Origin: an uncultured Kiritimatiellota bacterium
Lineage (GTDB): Bacteria > Verrucomicrobiota > Kiritimatiellia > RFP12 > UBA1067
Direction: 5' to 3'
Assembly (NCBI GenBank): GCA_934654805.1
Contig: CAKUGW010000140.1
Coordinates: 1 to 6,932 of the forward strand
Length of the DNA stretch: 6,932 nt
The position numbers were made by a program, and so were the translations under genes. Every line of letters begins with the position of its first letter. Position 1 is the stretch's first letter. This document shows positions 4,712 to 6,932 of this stretch, piece after piece. Below the pieces are notes generated by a model. The model was not told the origin of the DNA. It saw only the letters and a program-made list of their open reading frames with translations, and searched no databases.

Positions 4712-6859
4712 TCAACGGACAAGTAAGAGGCCTCCGGGCGCCTTCCACCTCTCGAAGCATCCCATGTCGGGGCAAAGCCCACTCAGACGCGGGCAGGACT
4801 CGTGACGCACGAGCGACACGCCCCACACGGCGCCTTCCGGCCACGAGACGGAAAAGGAGCCGTCGCCCATGTCTCGGGACGCGCTACGCCGCTTCCACTC
4901 TCCCATCCACGCCACCGGCTCACCACCAACCTCCAGAAGCGGAGAGCCCTCATCCAGCCGAAAATCGCCTGCGTCCGCATTCCTGAACTTCGGATCTGGC
5001 GTATTGGCAGGCCAGAGGTTCCCCTGCACAAGGCTACCATCCGTGACTAGCCCCTCCGTACGGTCGAAGTACGACGCCGTGAACAACGTCGGATACTTGC
5101 TCGTCTCAGTCGTCGAGAAATTGAGAAGACCATAGCCAGAGTTCCGAGCAATGACGCACCCCCGGACGAACAGGTTGGCGAGGGAATAGCCCTGGCCATC
5201 GACAACGGTGAAGATCCACCCGCCAGACGACGTGACGTTCCCCGCCAGCGTGCAGTGGTCAAGGACGAGCGGCGAGTTCCCGGCCGACCCCTTGAAAAGC
5301 CAGATGAGCTCGCCGCTCTCTCCATTCGGATTGTTCCCGGTCAGGAAGCAGCTCCTCAAGGTAAAGTCGTTGTCCGCATTTCCGCCGTCCGCATGGCGGA
5401 CGAGGACATGTCCGTCCTTGACCGCCGTGACGCCCAGGCATTTTCCCGCCGACGAGCCGTCAATGCGGCAGTCGGCGACAAGCGCGCCCGCCGGGCACGT
5501 CACGTACGCGAAGCCGCCGCGCAAGGCTGCGCGATTCCCCGAGAACCAGCAGTTCGAGACCACGAGAGCGTCCGTCCCGCGTCCGCCGTTCCTGAAGAAG
5601 ATCCCGCCGCCATAGGCCCATGCGGCATTGTTCCGGACAAGGCAGCCGACAATGCGCACCGGCGCATCCGGACGGGCTTCCGACACGCGAAGGCCGCCGC
5701 CGCCCGCCAGGCACCAGGCGGAGGGCCGCGAGACGACGTTCGAGACGACGTTGTCCGCGATCAGGCAGTCGCGAACGACCTTCGCCCGGTTCGGCGCGCT
5801 GTAGTCGTCAAGGTCGATGCCGCCGCCGCCGAGCGAACCGTCGCGCACGACACGCGCGGCGACGAGGTTGTTCGAGACCGTACACGCGCTGACCGTCCCG
5901 AAGCCGCGAACGGCCACGCCGCCGCCGCTACGCGAGGCCGTGCAGCCGGCGACAAGGGAATTCGACAGCCCCGGCGTTCCGTAAGCGCCAAAGAGGGCCA
6001 CGCCGCCGCCCACGCCCGACGTACCTGACTCCGACTCGAGAATGGCCGCGCAATCGAGGATGCGGCACGATTCCGAAACGGACCCGGTCTCCAGCATCAG
6101 CCCGCCGCCCACCGCCGCGACCGTGCTGTCCTCCGTGCAGTTCGGCGCGCGCACGACAACCGAGCAGTTCGAGATGACGCAATCCTTCGCCAGGCCCTGC
6201 ACGTACGCGCCGCCGCCGTAGCAGCTTCCGACGGACGCGGCGGACGTCGTCACTTCAATGCCGCAGCCGTGCACGTCCACATTACGGACAAAGCCGCCAT
6301 ACGAGCAGAGCCCGCCGCCCCGGGCGTTCACGGGCGCCTCCGTCGTCAGGACAGTCTTGCAGTCGAGGATGCGCACGTTCCACGCCGAGCCGCCCTTGAG
6401 ATAGAGGCCGCCCGGGTAGAGCGTCGAATCCCCGGGCACATACGCCGCGCCGCGTCCGTTCCGGATCGTCAGGCCCGAGATCTCGTTCTCGGCATTGACC
6501 AGAAACGCGAGACAGCCCGTCCGGTTCTGCCCGTCCACGACAACTCGCTCGCTGGGTCGCCCGTTCCCGTCATCAAACCCCCGGACGGCGAGCTTCTTGT
6601 CGATGAGGACTGGCTCGGCGAGCGCATAGACGCCGTTCGAGAGGACGACCGTGTCGCCGGCGGACGCCGCCGAGACCGCCGCCTGAATCGTCTTGAACGG
6701 CGAATGCCAGCTGTCCCCAGCCGCGCCGTCCGTACCGTCGGGCGAAACATACCACGTCTTGCCCGCCGCCGACATGACGAACGAAAGTGTCAGCACAAGA
6801 ACCGTCATGATCCCACGAGCAACGCATGGGGCGAGTCGGGGTTCTGCCTTGATTTGCAT
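4712..6859 (-). CDS. Secreted right-handed parallel beta-helix protein (DUF1565-type)
   Basis: This 715-residue protein is the first gene of the operon. Residues 1-33 form a signal peptide: Lys4, Arg8 and Arg15 precede the hydrophobic core MTVLVLTLSFVM, with cleavage near SAA. The mature protein opens with TWYVSPDGTDG and FKTIQAAVSAASAGDTVVL (about 35-73), the DUF1565/pectate-lyase-like N-cap seen in many PVC-type secreted proteins. Rungs then run to about residue 600, with repeated GGG turns (181, 215, 251, 284, 312, 344, 386, 417) and a cysteine near the start of most rungs. A closing segment DPKFRNADAGDFRLDEGSP (622-640) and DMGCFE (698-703) are typical C-terminal features of this family. 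No pectate-lyase catalytic motif or autotransporter barrel is visible, so it may bind or process glycans, or act as a surface protein; activity is unknown. The ATG at 6859 has no Shine-Dalgarno because group II intron sequence ends at 6860. An internal ATG at 6808 is possible but would lose the positively charged n-region. Confidence 0.87.
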   Translation of the reverse strand: MQIKAEPRLAPCVARGIMTVLVLTLSFVMSAAGKTWYVSPDGTDGAAGDSWHSPFKTIQAAVSAASAGDTVVLSNGVYALAEPVLIDKKLAVRGFDDGNGRPSERVVVDGQNRTGCLAFLVNAENEISGLTIRNGRGAAYVPGDSTLYPGGLYLKGGSAWNVRILDCKTVLTTEAPVNARGGGLCSYGGFVRNVDVHGCGIEVTTSAASVGSCYGGGAYVQGLAKDCVISNCSVVVRAPNCTEDSTVAAVGGGLMLETGSVSESCRILDCAAILESESGTSGVGGGVALFGAYGTPGLSNSLVAGCTASRSGGGVAVRGFGTVSACTVSNNLVAARVVRDGSLGGGGIDLDDYSAPNRAKVVRDCLIADNVVSNVVSRPSAWCLAGGGGLRVSEARPDAPVRIVGCLVRNNAAWAYGGGIFFRNGGRGTDALVVSNCWFSGNRAALRGGFAYVTCPAGALVADCRIDGSSAGKCLGVTAVKDGHVLVRHADGGNADNDFTLRSCFLTGNNPNGESGELIWLFKGSAGNSPLVLDHCTLAGNVTSSGGWIFTVVDGQGYSLANLFVRGCVIARNSGYGLLNFSTTETSKYPTLFTASYFDRTEGLVTDGSLVQGNLWPANTPDPKFRNADAGDFRLDEGSPLLEVGGEPVAWMGEWKRRSASRDMGDGSFSVSWPEGAVWGVSLVRHESCPRLSGLCPDMGCFERWKAPGGLLLVR

Positions 6860-6932
6860 GTAGAGTAGAGACCCACGCCTCGGCTTCGCCGATGCGACTT
6901 CCCCCTCATCAAACCGGACGTGCGGATTTCCC
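6860..6932 (-). mobile_element. 3' end of a group II intron (domain V 3' half, domain VI), truncated by window edge
   Basis: On the - strand, 6932 begins GG followed by a GAAA loop (6930-6927). Two bases and CGCACGTCCGGTTT (6924-6911) come next, aligning base for base with the 3' strand of the group II intron domain V consensus. A linker leads to a domain VI hairpin and the 3' terminus AC at 6861-6860, the AY ending expected for this class of ribozyme. The catalytic AGC triad of domain V would sit on the missing 5' strand beyond the window. Group II introns are self-splicing retroelements, usually with an internal reverse transcriptase/maturase ORF, which should lie to the right of 6932. Exact intron class cannot be judged from this remnant. 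The nearest alternative, an unrelated GC-rich hairpin, would not explain the domain V match, the bulged A and the AC end together. Confidence 0.85.
6863..6907 (-). ncRNA. Group II intron domain VI with candidate branch-point A6866
   Basis: GAG (6907-6905) pairs with CTC (6865-6863). A6866 is left bulged. GGGG (6904-6901) pairs with the T/C run 6870-6867 through alternating G-C and G-U pairs, and A6900 pairs with T6871. After an internal loop, CGC (6896-6894) pairs with GCG (6878-6876), and TCGGC (6892-6888) pairs with GCCGA (6884-6880), closed by a GAA loop with one A-G mismatch below. A6866 is the seventh base from the intron end, the normal distance for the lariat branch adenosine. Splicing by branching therefore looks structurally possible. 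Confidence 0.75.

Noticed and set aside
4681..4782. N-terminal extension of the GH29-like protein by 34 residues to an ATG at 4782
   Set aside because: It would overlap the upstream gene, hide the signal peptide and ignore the clear AAAGGA site before 4680.
2950..4986. A 678-codon + strand frame antisense to the GH29-like gene
   Set aside because: It spans two real genes and their spacer, is alanine/arginine-rich and has no domain; the opposite strand carries recognisable motifs and signal peptides.
5255..6028. A 257-codon + strand frame inside the beta-helix gene
   Set aside because: Mirror of the repeated GGG and cysteine rungs; low-complexity Ala/Arg composition with no independent support.
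1..6932. Search for CRISPR arrays, insertion-sequence terminal repeats and long tandem repeats
   Set aside because: No regularly spaced direct repeats or transposase were seen; the repeated GGG-coding stretches in 4712-6859 are protein rungs.

Overview
The window is GC-rich bacterial DNA. The secreted proteins resemble families that are common in the PVC superphylum, especially gut-type Kiritimatiellota, Verrucomicrobiota and Lentisphaerota: a DUF1565-type beta-helix protein with a cysteine at nearly every rung, a GH29-like TIM barrel with its own beta-helix tail, and a GH43 enzyme. This taxonomic placement is an inference from protein style and was not tested by any search.

Layout, left to right. 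Bases 1-110 hold no gene I can support. A complete tRNA-Ala(CGC) lies on the + strand (160-235), with a plausible promoter before it and a clear rho-independent terminator after it (257-296). Everything else is on the - strand. A UraA/NCS2-type uracil/xanthine permease (1865 to 441) converges on the tRNA and has an exact extended -10 promoter (1904-1912) and a strong Shine-Dalgarno site. To its right is an apparent three-gene operon, in transcription order: a secreted right-handed beta-helix protein (6859 to 4712), a secreted GH29-like protein with a C-terminal beta-helix (4680 to 2974), and a secreted GH43 glycosidase broken by one frameshift (2951 to 2012). The gaps inside the operon are 31 and 22 bases.

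The most unexpected element is at the right edge. Read on the - strand, bases 6932 to 6860 are the 3' end of a group II intron: the GAAA loop and whole 3' strand of domain V, then a domain VI hairpin with a bulged candidate branch-point A, ending in AC. The intron ends exactly one base before the ATG of the beta-helix gene. The intron body, any reverse transcriptase ORF and the 5' exon lie beyond the window.

Working together: the three exported proteins look like a small glycan-degradation or glycan-binding cluster, with a fucosidase-like barrel, an arabinan/xylan-type GH43 and a large beta-helix surface or extracellular protein. The nucleobase permease appears to be a separate transcription unit. 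The operon's own promoter is not visible, because intron sequence occupies the space immediately upstream of its first gene.
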